Source: Priapulus caudatus (Eukaryota; Priapulida; Priapulimorpha; Priapulimorphida; Priapulidae). Taken from it: a DNA stretch of 64,000 nt. The notes beneath the pieces are model-generated. The model searched no databases. It had not been told where the DNA came from and saw only the letters and a program-made list of their open reading frames with translations. Location of the stretch: the NCBI RefSeq assembly GCF_000485595.1, contig NW_014577114.1, positions 555,706 to 619,705 on the forward strand. The letters run 5' to 3'. The position numbers and the translations under genes were made by a program. Below are positions 34,890-48,056 of this stretch, piece after piece; positions within the stretch are counted from its first letter, which is position 1; each line of letters opens with the position of its first letter.

Positions 34890-37800
34890 TTACGCTCAGA
34901 GTTACACCTAGGTCATTGTCAAAGGTCAAACAAGGGACATGTCGCAACCTTCTTTATCACACGAAAGCAAAATTGTTGTGTGATACGCTTATGTGTATAC
35001 CAGCCACATCATATATTGAGTACTATGTGCGTGCGTACGTAGCGCATATGTATGAGAAAAAGAGGGAGAAAGAGAGAGTTATATATATATATATATATAT
35101 AATTAATGTTTCTTGTATATCGTGACTTAAGCAAATATTCATACAACAGCGACGAGATTATGCATGATCGAGGTCCCATCTACCCGAATTTGTAAAGCGA
35201 TGTTAGATATGTAGAGCAATGGGCTTACATTTCTCCGTTTTATATAATTACTTAAGCTTAATGAAAAATTTCCTCGAAACGTAATGACGGTCATAGATGT
35301 CCCAGAGCCGATTGAACTATGCGAAGTGAAACATAGTTATCTATATGGTTAGATTAAATTCCATTAGACTTACCAGCAATGATTTTTTAAGTCAGAGCTG
35401 TGCAATCAAACGCGATTAATCTAGAAGAAAACGCAATACCCTGAAGATAGTCGTTCGCTACTGAACAATAATTAATTGCATGAAAGTGGCTCATGCGCAT
35501 ATTTTCGTATATATACGTTAATATTGTTAAATAATTTATCAATACGTATACATTAAAACGTATTAATACGTTAATATACCCCCATAATTATTAAAGGAAT
35601 AGTATTGGCTGTCGATGTATTTTCAGAAATGTTGTTGTTCATCACCACTATTTCGGTATGTAGATTGAAAGTAGTTCTAAGTGGAAGTAGATATTTTCAT
35701 TAAGATTGCATATTTTGCATTCAAGGACAGTCGATCGATCTATAAAGAGCTAAGAGTTTTAGTTCGGTTTCAACAGACACATATTCGGCAATTTTACTAC
35801 ATCAAGTTTTCAGCCTAATATTACCAGTAAATAGACTTGTTATATAAGTTCTCAACTTCTTTTAGTGTGTGCACCAGTAAATGTATACTTCGAAAATTCT
35901 ACATTAGGCGATGTTTAATCACGATTATATTTAGATTATATATTTATAATTAATAATTACATGAGAATTATAATTGTTACATATTTATACCTCATCCTAT
36001 CGTTTGATGCAGCCGATTGGAGAATGGCATGAGCGGCCGTCCGCCTGTTCGTCCGTCAAATATGCACAAGTCTAAAAACTTGATTTGTGATACGTATAGT
36101 AGGTGGCGCAATTCAAGGGCCTGTTTGGACTGAACTGTATGGCCTAGCTAGATCAACTCATCCAGGCCTTTGAAAACAAATGCGAACTGTCGACTTGCGC
36201 TCGAAGGTATCACAAGAAGATTCACAATTGGCAAGAGCTGCTAACAACTAGCAATTGGTTGAGTCGCATGCTACCATATCGAAGCCCTTTCAACCTCTGC
36301 TCCCTGTAAGTTCAGTTCATTGAGTTTAACGCATCTGAGCAAACTAACGGCCAGTTCATGTTTCGTGATCCAGTTCATATGACGTGCCAAAAAAGCACGC
36401 CCCGACTCCCAAGACAATATTAGGAGGTAGAATTTGAGGTGTAGTGTCAAAGGGAAATTGGGCAAATGACGGATTTTTGAAAGACATGTTCCGACGGACA
36501 GAGTGGAAAACATTTTTGTTTTAGTGCTTATCTACCGTTTCCATTTCTTTATTTAAAGAGCCATTATATGTACTTCCCACTCATGTGCGAACGGTAGCCG
36601 TGTAGTGAGCTATAGACCTCAAGAAGAGGGTTTAACAATAATTTCTTTAGAATTGACTAAATTTCTTTTGTTAGTTACCTCTTTTAATGTGAGAGGCTAC
36701 AATTTCACGGTATGCAAAAGTTGATTGCACAATGTTTCTGCGTCTTCTATCATATTAATTTATAGCTGTACTTGTGTAACCCCATGGCGGATATATATAT
36801 ACCATATGATATAATACCAACACTCAACACTGCGTGGAAACTGCTTCGGTAGTTTATAGCAATAAATAATAGAGCAAAAATATTAGTAATAAAGCTAAGA
36901 ATTAGCCTACGATACAATATAAAAATATGCAAGACGGCAACATCAACGGCAAAGCCGGAATCAGGCATCCTATTCTGATAAGGTAAGGACGAGGTCAATT
37001 TTACTGCTCGAAACTGACGAAAGACAGTGGGCGGGCACCCATGTCCGTATGTCCAGTTGCACTGTTAAAACTCCCTTTACGTCTTTTGCCAATCTATACG
37101 TTCTATTTCGCCTGTAGTGGATTTACCCGTGGCCCTTCAGTCGTGCTGGCCGCCAGATTATGTTACGGACCTACAAAATCACACATGCGCAGATATGCAG
37201 TGTCATTCCAAAGCGCCACTCTACAGAGTATTGGAGCCACAGTTGGTAACATATTTGATTAAATGAAACGGATTCAGTGATTGCATTATGATGCACGTTC
37301 GCCACATCAATAAATGTCATATCAATATTCAAATGCATGCAAATTTTGCGTAGGATTAGCGATCACTTAGATATAACCCTAGTAAAAGGGGGAAAAGGTT
37401 AATGGAAAATTGACATCCTACATGTAAAAACTGGTAGCATCTAAAATGGATCCGATGCAACATTAGTAACAAGCAAACTTCCGCTTATTAGTGCAACAAC
37501 AAATGTATTGAGCAACAATGATGAAATACAAGCAAATCCATGTCTATAAAAATAAAATAAAACGGATAAAAGTTTGAATAGATTGACGTTCTGCCTACAG
37601 GCCGTTCAATTTCATAGCCGTTATTTTGATAATTAATTATTTATCAGGACGCTATCGAAGAGAATGCCTTCAGTCAAGATGTGCTTTGTGAGTCTGTTAT
37701 GCCCTTGATATGTTAAATGCCCCTCCCCCCCGTCAAGTAGTCCTAAAGAGACAGCTGTCATTCTCAATTTCACCACTCCATACTACACCAAATCACAATA

Positions 37801-37935
37801 CACAACACCACCACACCGCAGCACACAATACCATACCATGGTGGCACACCATAACATCAATGTGTAATCGCCACAGACGGAGATTAACACACATGGGATG
37901 TAGAGGGATAGCTGGTAGGTGCCAATAAATACACA
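34890..37935. other. Unannotated intergenic stretch
   Basis: AT-rich, with an (AT)n run at 35078-35101 and a degenerate CAMCAC-rich stretch at 37775-37860. No gene recognised. Confidence 0.5.
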
Positions 37936-38026
37936 CATACACACACGCACAAACGCACGCACGCACGCACGCGGCTACGCTCGACACGCACACGCCAACA
38001 CGCACACGACACAGCACCGCGCACGC

Positions 38027-38091
<65 letters not shown>

Positions 38092-38092
38092 T
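37936..38092. repeat. (CA)n / CACG microsatellite
   Basis: Mixed CACG/CAAACG units, then about 29 pure CA units from 38033. Confidence 0.95.
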
Positions 38093-39285
38093 GCAAACTA
38101 AATGTTTCTACTTTAATGAGTTAATGTTATTCAGAAAGTTTATACATTTAAGTAGGAACGAGTGCATAGATATCGATGCCATGGTGTGGATTACCTTTAA
38201 ATGGAGGAAATTTCAATAGTTTTTCAATTGTATATTTTGTTAATATTATCATTTTATAGTAAAGGTAGTTATGGTCGCAGTGAGCGACTTCACGTGTAGG
38301 AGAAAGATGTTGACGAAACTACAGCCAATTTTCGACACAAAACTAGCACTACAGTAACTTCTGCACCTTCTTCTGAACATTCTACTGTAACTTCTACAAA
38401 GAGCTTATTGTTATTTGTCCAAGTGATAATTTCACCAAGTGCGTGACTATTGTAATAATATTTGTGGTGAAATAGCTCTTACGCGGCCTAAAATATAATT
38501 ATAACTTAGCATGCTGAATCCATTGATCGAGCCGGTTTTAGCTGATGCTATATGGCACCATGACATCTGGTTTTGGCTGCCATTTCGGCTTTTTAGTCAG
38601 GTTTAGCTTATTGAAATGTGTGTCATTGGATTCCTGGCCCCAGAAAATGCATGTTTAGCACTTAAAATCAAATCTCTATGTTATTTAGAATCGGAGATAT
38701 AGGGAAATATCAGTTGTATGGCGGTCATTTTGAAAAATGGCCGCCATGGAACCTTCCACCACCAGGATTCCTTAAGGGTTTTTATATGTTATAGAGGACA
38801 TATTTCTGTGTATAAAACAGTTGACAAACTTTCTGTTGCAATTTGTCCGAGGTTGACCCCATTTTTTTCACGAAATGCCTGGACTACACCCCCCCCCCGA
38901 GCCAAGAAATGATATAGAATGCATGGCTATAATTCAAGAGCTAGATTTATTGAAGAGAGACAGAACAAAAAAAAAGCTTGTAAATTAAATTCAATAATTA
39001 TATTTCACGAGCTCGTGTAGGATTTCGAAGATTTTTCGTATAAAAAAAATTACAGCAACAGAAACTTATTATTTACAAAATCTTCCCATTAAATTGTCAA
39101 ACCGTCCGCAATTACTTGTCAACCTGCACAGATGTGACAACATTACAAAAACATATTTCATTACATTTTATTAATGAATTGCCAAAGATGTCTTAGATTA
39201 TAGTCACACGTGCCCATATGTAAGTTTACGCATTGATATGTCTGCGCGCCTACGTACGTACGTTCCTGTTTATCTGTGCGTACAC

Positions 39286-39316
<31 letters not shown>

Positions 39317-41568
39317 GGTGTACGTGCGTGATTACGTACGTATCTGTGTAACTACAGGTGTGATCGGCCGAGGTGTGCCTTTTTTCGCCGAGATGAAGCT
39401 AGAGTGAGTGCAGCTATTCCCGTATTGCCAGCGCATGCATGCTGTTTTAACATATCTGCAGTTTAGAATTATAGACACTATACATAAGAGTACAATTCAT
39501 AACCAGTATTCCTTATCTGTAACTGCGTTCATTACCGGTACGTACTAACAGCTTTGTGACATGCTTTAAAATCCACGCATTATTTAATCGTAATATCATG
39601 CTTAAACATAATTTAGCATGTCTGCAGTGTTGTATCAACTCAATTAATATACCAGAACGGCGATATGCGATTCCGATAAATTCAATTCCAATTTCGATCG
39701 CTATAAAAAATTACTTTGCGATTGTAATATATCGGCATTTAACTTGCTAAAGTTCCCACAATAAATACGACTTTCGTAATGGCATATTCCGCATACAGTA
39801 ACGGAATCCTCTTGCAGTTTTCTAATCGTGCATTAATTATATCGGGGTTTCCCACCGCTGGCTACAATTCTAATACAAGAATACATTCAATTATTCTAGT
39901 TTCACATAAACACTTCCAAAATATATAACTCCCCACGCATTCAAGTGCGTTATTAAAGCTATCTCATAATCTGCTCACAAACCTAGCCCGTTAAAAATGC
40001 TTATATGGGCAAACGAATTAGAGCAAACCCAGAGAGCAATCTTAGAGCTAACGCGCACACATAACGTAGATATGATCAGATATTATGTTACACCACAAAC
40101 ATATCACGACTATAGTGTCAAAACTGCAGACATGGTCGTGCTATATCTTGATTACCCCTTACACTGCGACGGGTGGTTTTAGTGCATAGTGGATGGTTGA
40201 AATCAAGTAAGCTACACAGCATCCTCCGAGTGAACTCAATACGAATGAGTCGCTTGTGAATTTTACCCATCACTGTGCAAATAAAATACACAGCATCATT
40301 AGGTTACGCATACACAACATTCTCATTTTACAGGAACAAAGAAAATCTGACTCGCGTGGCACCTGTATGGTTCCATTCCTGCAATGACGCACTGAACGCA
40401 CTGAATGCATGATGAACGCACTGACAACAATTTACGTCGTTTTGCTCACACGTTTATTCCGAGAACAATTTTACTCCGACACGGCACCACAAGCTCGGAT
40501 GACTAGCAGAAGAATTCACCAAAGTTCATTAAGTACAATGAAAAAAGGAATTAATTGCCATTTGAAAATGGTAGTATATGTGAAAACGATGGGCTCTATA
40601 TTCACTAGCAGAACGTGTTAGCAAAATTAAACATTCGTATTACAGCGTCCATGGAATAACTCGCGAGATTTTCATTGGTTGCATTAACCATTGCTTGTTA
40701 AGCATAGCGATGTGGAATACGGAGCCTAGAAATCGAATAGCAATTAAGTATCCAAATGCAGAATAAGCCACCAGGTCATCACTAATGACGAGAAACCGTT
40801 TTATCATTACATTACGCTATGTAATGATACAATCAGGATACAATTGTACAATTGATACAATCAATGAAATGATGCTGTAGTACAAGTACCAAAAACTGAG
40901 CATTTCTAACAAGAAACATCTATAAGCGTAATAGATATTTATCGCATATAATAATTATTTTCAAACGTTATGCCGCGTAATCATGTTGACATGCACGGTT
41001 GTACCTGAAAGGCACACATATTAGGTTATTAATTTTCACAGTCTCCCGATGATAATTAGACAGTGCTGCGGTACTTTGGTGCCTTCACTAAAATGAGATA
41101 AAACAGACAACAAATTGGTAAAGATTCCTATCTCTGGTTTGCGCGCCACTCGCTTTCTCTCTCTCCTTTACCCCCCCCTCCCTTCTCTCTATCGGCAACA
41201 TCATAGCATTCGCTATGCGGTTTAATTATCATTAGACCAGCGGAACATCTCAGCGACCACAAGATTCAACTCGTAAAATTATAATAAAAATTAAACTCAC
41301 TTTATTTACGGGCAATACAATCTAGGTTGGTGATACCGGGAAAATCTGAGGCATAAACACAGACAGGGAGTAGTGTAAAGATAAACAACGCGCAGCAGCA
41401 GCAGCAGCGCGATGAGCAGAGGCCGTCGTAATATGCGCAGGTGTTGATGCATTGCAGTGAGGTGATTGCAGATATTCTGTTCCTTTTCAGCACGTGCAGT
41501 TCCCTGATGACTGCAAACTCGTTGCTCTGTAAAGAGACAAACAACATCGACCTGAATCTGTTCCTGTG
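38093..41568. other. Unannotated intergenic stretch
   Basis: No gene recognised. A (TGCG)n run lies at 39285-39316. The region around 38690-38760 (AAAATGGCCGCC, GGCGGTCATTTTGAAAAATG) contains a short palindromic motif that may belong to an old transposon. Confidence 0.45.
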
Positions 41569-41574
41569 TCTGTC

Positions 41575-41672
<98 letters not shown>

Positions 41673-41690
41673 TTTGTGTGTGTGTAAGGC
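41569..41690. repeat. Long (TG)n microsatellite
   Basis: Three TCTG units, then about 50 uninterrupted TG units, then short CGTT/TG variants. Confidence 0.97.
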
Positions 41691-41984
41691 TGAAAATAAT
41701 ATAATAGCTAATTAAAATTGGTCCACAGCATGTCACGTGACATGAAATATTTCCTGTAATGTTGGCAGCTAGGGCATTACATAACAAAAACCGACCACTG
41801 AACTGTACATAATAACACCACTGACAGTTATTGCGCCGTGCAGAGGGTCACAACGACCTCATAACAGCGCATTACTTTTCAAACATCTTCGAGGGAGACC
41901 TGTTATAGACAGCACTGCAGCGAAATTAGTAATGAAACAAGCTCGAAATCCCTTTCGCCAGATATGGTATACAGCTGTATTCCT

Positions 41985-42500
41985 TCCCCAAGAATTCTAA
42001 AACTTTGTTTTAAACTGAACGTCAAACATGTGACGTCGTCACCACACTACCCCAAGTCCAATAAAAAGGTGGAGAACTCGGTAAAAACGTGTAAGCTATT
42101 GCTGAGAAAAGCTATTGAAAGCAAGTCAGATGTGTACCTACCTAGCTCTACTGGACTATCGCAATACTCCGTAGCATAAGTGCACACAGCACCGGCACAG
42201 CGAATATTTGGACACCGAACCCGCACATTACTACCAATGGCCCAGAGTTTGCTAGTTCCTGAACCGGACACGCCTTATATACACTGGGTTGATAAAAACT
42301 AAACATTGTCAGACAAGGCAGTACGACGAGCAGTAAAAATATCTGCCATGGCCGAAGCGTGGTGACGCTGCTCGCGGCAGACGCCCAGGAGAACAGCGAA
42401 GGTCACAAGGTCGAGTTCAGAGACTCGCGCTTATACCTGGTCAAGAGCGCCGGCACGCTATACCACTGCAACCGAACCCAAGCGCGTTCGACACCGTAAA
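41985..42500 (+). pseudogene. Ty3/gypsy-type retrotransposon integrase C-terminus, remnant
   Basis: The end of a pol polyprotein from an LTR retrotransposon. The integrase core tail reads LNVKHVTSSPHYPKSNKKVE followed by SVKTCKLLLRKA (from about 42015). After a frameshift near 42136 comes LALLDYRNTP. After a TAG and return to the first frame near 42180 comes VHTAPAQRIFGHRTRTLLP. The chromodomain-less tail then appears in alternating frames (PWPKRGDAARGRRPGEQ, VEFRDSRLYLVKSAGTLYHC) to about 42490. At least three frameshifts and several stops are present. No LTR, reverse transcriptase or RNase H was recognised nearby, so this is an isolated fragment. Confidence 0.8.
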
Positions 42501-42906
42501 CAGTGAGGCCTGAACCAAATGACGTGGATTGAGATGAAGAATACATAGATAAATGTAGAGACCCAAATAATACAAGTTCTGGTGTATGCCACAGAGCAGA
42601 GTGCCCCCTACGTAGAGGACCACTTACCTACATCAGCCGCTTGGACGCAAACGTCATTATACGGGAACGTGTCAATATGGATGGACTACACGCGTGACAA
42701 TGCGATCTGGTCGCACAGTTAGACCCTCTCGTTATGTCAATTACAGTACGACTTTAAACTTAAAAACGATTAAGTTAAAAAAAAGTTCAAACGAATAACT
42801 TTAAAAAAAGTTATTCAGATGTGTATTGATACCAAATACGTAACAGCTTCTCAGAAAGGGGAGAATGGAACGTGTATACAATCATCTATAATATTATGTG
42901 TCGTAT

Positions 42907-42943
42907 CAAGAGCATATAAAGAAGCATTATTTATATGCTCTTG
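42907..42943. repeat. Perfect 14-bp hairpin
   Basis: CAAGAGCATATAAA pairs with TTTATATGCTCTTG across nine bases. Confidence 0.85.
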
Positions 42944-43099
42944 GTCGTATGCATAGCCTGGCAAAATTAAATACACCTCAGTGGTGTGGGATATAGCAGC
43001 AGCCAATAACTGCGCGTCTTCGTAATGCGCTGTAAATTAGCAGTAGTCAGTTCAAGCAGACGCCATTGCAAATGGAACAATACATCTTGTTTCTCGTTG

Positions 43100-43480
43100 A
43101 ACGTTCTCTCTCTTCTACGCACTCGATCACGTTACACACCCTCTCCCACTTCTCCACCTCCTCTCTCTTTCTCCTTCCTTCTCTGTTTTTTTCTCTCTCC
43201 AATTCTTCCTGCTACCGCCCCTTTCCTCCTCCACATTCGTCCCATCTTCTCCATCTCGTCTACTGCCTCCCGTCGCATTCTATGTTCCCTTCGTTATTCG
43301 CTACCTTCTCTTTCTCATCCCATCTCCTTCTCCACTTTCTCCACCTCATATTCTGCTTTTCTTCCCTCGCCCCTCCTTACCTTCTTCAACCTTCTCTCCT
43401 CTACCTCAATTTACCACATTCTTCTCTCTCCTCATCTTCCCTCCCTCCCCATTCCCTGTGCCCTCCTCTTTTCACTTCAT
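43100..43480. repeat. Polypyrimidine tract
   Basis: About 380 bases of mostly C and T (CTCC/TTCT mixtures) on the plus strand, not a regular tandem repeat. The 139- and 176-codon open frames across it are Ser/Leu/Pro-rich by composition and are not taken as genes. Confidence 0.8.
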
Positions 43481-45122
43481 GGTAGCAAACCGAGCGTTAG
43501 TATTTGTAGCAAAATTTCCCGTCACCAATTTCCGGACACCGTGGTTAGAATCTAAAGCTACGGCGTAGAAAAAACCATCATTTGCGTGTGCATGAAAAAC
43601 ACGCGATGGCAGCTGTAGAGTAATTTCCACAGATTGCTACACTGACGACTACGGAAATATTTTTTCAAATTTTTTTCTATAAGATTACAATAAACTGCGT
43701 AGCGAATAAAAACTGCGGAAATCAAGCGCGGTGATGAATGCTTGCAAAATTCTTTCGAACAATTTTTTTTAAATAGATGTGATATTAATCACGTATATTC
43801 ACGAAAGTATATGTTCCTTTAACTGTGCAAATCGCGTCCAATTAGCTCATCGTATCCAAGCACGCATCTATGCATGTAAGAGTTAGAGCGCGGCGTTTCG
43901 GCAGCAATATCAGCTTGGCGAGCGCGGATGCCCCAACCGCACATAAACGCAAAACCACCTATAGTTATAACGCGGTCTCGGTTCCAGTTTTTCTGCAGGA
44001 ATTCCTTCAATTACCACTTTTAGTGCGTCATCTATTCCCCGACTCACAGTCGTCGATCAGCCGGGTAAATGATTGTAGGAAAGCGCCGGCTTCTCCACAC
44101 TTATTGTTTACATTTATAATTTCCCATGAGTCTGCATGAGCTTCGCCGCACGGCGTAAGCAACCAATATAAATCTCGCCATATTCGCCGGGTGATATATT
44201 GGTGTCACCCGCCACCAGCTACCTGCGTCATCCCTTAGGGACCGGATTTGTTGACGCCAAACGCGCAGGTAGAGAACCACTCGGCTCTCATCCTTTCTGC
44301 AGCATAGTCCAGTTTTCGCCTAGCTCCTACACCCTATTCCAGCTATACCTCTCCACTCTACCGTCGACCTTACACCTTCACCCCGCCGAGCGTCTCCGTG
44401 AACCTTCTCTAAAGGAGGAACCTCCTCTTAGGAAGCTCCTCTTAGGAGGAACCTCCTCCTAAGATACGAAATTACTTGTATTCGATGACTTATTCTGCGT
44501 GTGTAGGCATCTGTGTAGTATCGTGAGTTGTGTTTGTTTAGATGTTAAAGTATTCTGTGATGTAATAGAAGCACGGAGAGTAGCTTTATAATACTGCGTT
44601 CGTGTCATCATTCGATCGTTCTATCGACGCAACCTGACGCTACCCTTAAAACGGGTGCCACTACCACACCTACTGAACCGTAGAACCTAGATCGGGAAGT
44701 AGAAGCCTTCCTTAGATGATTGATGGGCAAGTCCTTAACATTATACATTCCAAATACTCACAATTAGTTTGATTTAAACATTAACGATTGTTCATATTAA
44801 ACCACATTAAAACACATTACGCAAACACTATCATCACAGTACACACGCATTGATCATTTGGATAGAACGCAATTCAACAAGGATATATGAAATGAAGCGA
44901 TTTTGTTGAGCAATTAATTATGTTCTTTCTAAGCTAATATTAAAAAATAATTCCTAGTATTTGGCATCGCGAAAATAAAATTTTAATAGGAATGTTATGA
45001 ATTAACAGGTCGAGTTGAATTGACAATGCACTGGTATTTACTTACGTAAGTGCGCTTACTCACACGTGTGTCATTTATTTACGCCAAAACTGAAAACGGT
45101 CGATTATTTTTCCACAGAGACA
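43481..45122. other. Unannotated intergenic stretch
   Basis: Nothing recognised except a short palindromic cluster at 44408-44463 (AGGAGGAACCTCCTCCT and CTCCTCTTAGGA variants). Confidence 0.45.
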
Positions 45123-45557
45123 GCCATCCACCTACGCAGACATAAACACACGTACACCCTCTCGTACGCATGCACAATCCCTGACATTTACCCGTCCGTG
45201 AATCCCCACCATAGGTTCTCCCAGTATACCCATATAGACAGACACGCACGTCAGATTATATTGACACACGCACATACGCACATGCACGCTCACGCACCAG
45301 CACATGCTTTGTACATGCGTGTGCCTATGCACGTACAAAGAGCACACACACGGGCCGCGACACCGTTGTACATACACGCACACATCCAGCTAGCCAGTAC
45401 ACACACACATATACACACACACACACACGTACGCACCCCCCACACACATAAACACACAAACATACACACACACATGCATGCACGCACAGCACATACGCAC
45501 GCACGCACGCACGCACGCACGTGCACGCACTCACACGCACAAGTACGCACCCACCCA
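45123..45557. repeat. Degenerate CA / CACG microsatellite region
   Basis: ACACGCAC-type units throughout, with a CACG run at 45500-45525. The 172-codon plus-strand frame (Thr/His-rich) is a product of the repeat. Confidence 0.85.
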
Positions 45558-45792
45558 CAGGCACTTGGAGCGTTTATTATGTAGAGATATTAGCTATATA
45601 TTTATGTGTCAGTGTGCAGCGGCAGCCATGGTGGCAGCCAGCGTTTGTTGCAGATGAGCATTTGGACGGCATTTGCAGAAAATTGTCGGCAATAATAGGT
45701 GAAAAATAGTATTAGAAACATTAAGACTTTGGTAGTAAATAGATTTCGTATTTATTTAGCATTATATTTTATTGAAACGCTCCAAGTGTCTG
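45558..45792. mobile_element. MITE copy B, complete
   Basis: Terminal inverted repeat CACTTGGAGCGTTT (45562-45575) and AAACGCTCCAAGTG (45775-45788), exact over 14 bases; CAG/CTG lie just outside after one variable base. The interior matches 1878-2073 in reverse complement. It sits in CA-rich DNA, so a target duplication cannot be read. The ends start CACT, as in CACTA elements, but family membership is unproven. Confidence 0.85.
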
Positions 45793-47455
45793 TGCACCAC
45801 CCACGCACGCACGCGCACCCACGCACACGACCAGGTGCACGCGCGCAGCACGCATTCAGATAGACACGCACACCCATGCATTTAATTAATTCGCGGAGAG
45901 TGTGCTCATGCATGTGCACACAGCCAGACAAATAAACACACCCACGCACAGCCGGCCATCCAGCGGATATGCGATACTAGTATACTTCGTGAGACGTTAT
46001 AGCGAGGCGCACCATGGTGGTGTGTCACACGGATGCTCGCAGGAATGAGTCTTCAGATGAGAGTTCATATTTATGCATTTCAGTAAAATTGCATTGACGA
46101 CTGCTGCGGCGGTATTGGTAGTGTTGGTAAGGTACGACCATGACGCTGCAGCTCTTGTATCTGGCTTGTTCGGTGGCAACCGCAGCCTGACCCGCAGAGC
46201 GATTTTGTTGGGTAAAATCTCCTCTTTGCGAAAACGCTTGACGCTGCATGAAAACCGTTAAGTTCTTCTAAGTCGCATCTCACCCAGAGAGTATCTCTCC
46301 TAGTTCTGTGGCGACTATATTGTAAATACGCAAACGAGGTTATTACATCTACGTTATTATATATAACCACGATAGAGCATTTAAGTCTACTAACAATGTT
46401 ACTTAGAAGTCGAAACATGAAAGCCCCAAAAGTCCAAAATACTGCTAGGCGGAACTGAAACACACTGACGATGAAGCAAAGACGATACACAACACGTCAA
46501 TCAACATGATTCTTCAAGTAGTTTTGCCAGCATACTAAATTATATTGCTTGTTAGTACTCGGGTGCTCCCAAACGCGACCTTCGTAAACAAACAGCCAAA
46601 TAGCCAAGCTTGTGGCGACTGTAATCCATAATGCAACGACTCAGCGATGCACGATTGAAAAGGCTTCCCGCCGTAGACGGGTAAAAAAAAAGTATAGTAT
46701 ATAATAAATAACTACATCCAGATACTCATTTTTGTTAACCTAACGGGTAGCCAGTGGAAGCAGTACAAGCCGTCGGATTGTTGAAGGATAGCAGGTCAGA
46801 TAGAAACCCAACAAATTACGTGTAATAATCCTAGTAATGTTTAATCCTGCTCTTCGAGTATAAAACATTATTAGATAATATTAATAAATACTCTGGACGC
46901 ATTTTAAACGCGCTTTAAGGCCGCTATTAGTATAGCTTCTTTTTTTTCGTCGACCAAGGTTGGCATGATGTTGCTTCCTTGAGTCGGGAACATTTTGTTC
47001 TTTACAAGGCTATACTAGTCCGGATTCGCCGCCCTCCGGGCCGGGTATTTTTATCGTGACACCATCATTATTAGTTACATCCTTCCCTATAGGCTATAGA
47101 ATAATTGTGTGAAAATCGAGTCAGTGACACGCGGATGATGTAAATTTTACCAGTCATTTCTCAACCGTATTGCAAACGCCACTGGGTATATAGGTCCGTT
47201 TATATCGCGCTAGCGAGTTGGTTGGTTTATGCAGATAATCCGTATAAAATCGGCATAATATCAGTGACATATGAAGCCTAATAAAATTTTATGTTTAAGT
47301 TAGTATGTCACTATTGGCAGTCTACCTGCCAAACGGCCAACCGGCGGTGGACTTCTTATTCACTATACATGCATATTATATTTAATGCTTGCAAATACAC
47401 AAATTATCTAAATTCGATTGTAAAAACTGTCTATGTGCATTAACCTAAACAAATA
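45793..47455. other. CA-rich tail then unannotated DNA
   Basis: CACG/CACC repeats continue to about 45960. At 46040-46250 the minus strand has a 74-codon open frame preceded by an acceptor-like TTTTCATGCAG, but no protein family recognised. Nothing else seen. Confidence 0.4.
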
Positions 47456-47840
47456 ATAGTCCAGGACCTGGCTAAGATATGTATGCACATAATTTAGGAG
47501 AGGATATCTCAATTGTTATAAACTAATATGATCCCAAGGAACAACTTGGGATGTGTGCCAAAATCTCTATCCGGGGCGAACAACCCGAAAATGACCACGC
47601 CCTTTTAAAAATGGCCACGCCCTTTTTCATCAAAAGTGCTACTACCGACATAGCTGTATCTTCTAAACCGTTGGAGCTACAGATATTTTGAGGTGCTCAA
47701 AATGTTCAGAATGGCCATTACATGTCTATGGTGTCATAGAAGAGTGTAAAATTGGATATTTCACGAGAAAATGGCCAAGGTTAACTTATTACATACAAAC
47801 AACTAACTACCTACATACTGGAATTGCCATATATTTATTA
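47456..47840. repeat. Left inverted arm of the 47-50 kb element
   Basis: Matches the right arm in reverse complement at roughly 90% by eye. It has a ~20-base duplication around ATGGCCACGCCCTTT not present in the right arm. Confidence 0.85.
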
Positions 47841-48056
47841 ACTTAAACTTTCCGGACTTAGATCAGAGTTAGAACATTTGTGTCTTCTATAGAGAGCTTA
47901 AATGTTTCAAAGATCAGCAGGGAAATTGCCCAACAGCCAACAATACAACTTTTAACACCACATTAGTATCGGTAATGTTTATGTGTCACGCAAACCAGGG
48001 TCAGGAACACGAAGAGTAACACAACAGAGTCCACGTATGAGGATGGTGAGCAGTGT

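Noticed and set aside
43025-43555. 176- and 139-codon Ser/Leu/Pro-rich frames
   Set aside because: They coincide with a polypyrimidine tract and have no domain or splice context.
45066-45584. 172-codon His/Thr-rich frame
   Set aside because: A translation of degenerate CA/CACG repeat.
46025-46249. Possible minus-strand terminal exon after TTTTCATGCAG
   Set aside because: No recognisable family or partner exon; overlapping frames on both strands look equally plausible.
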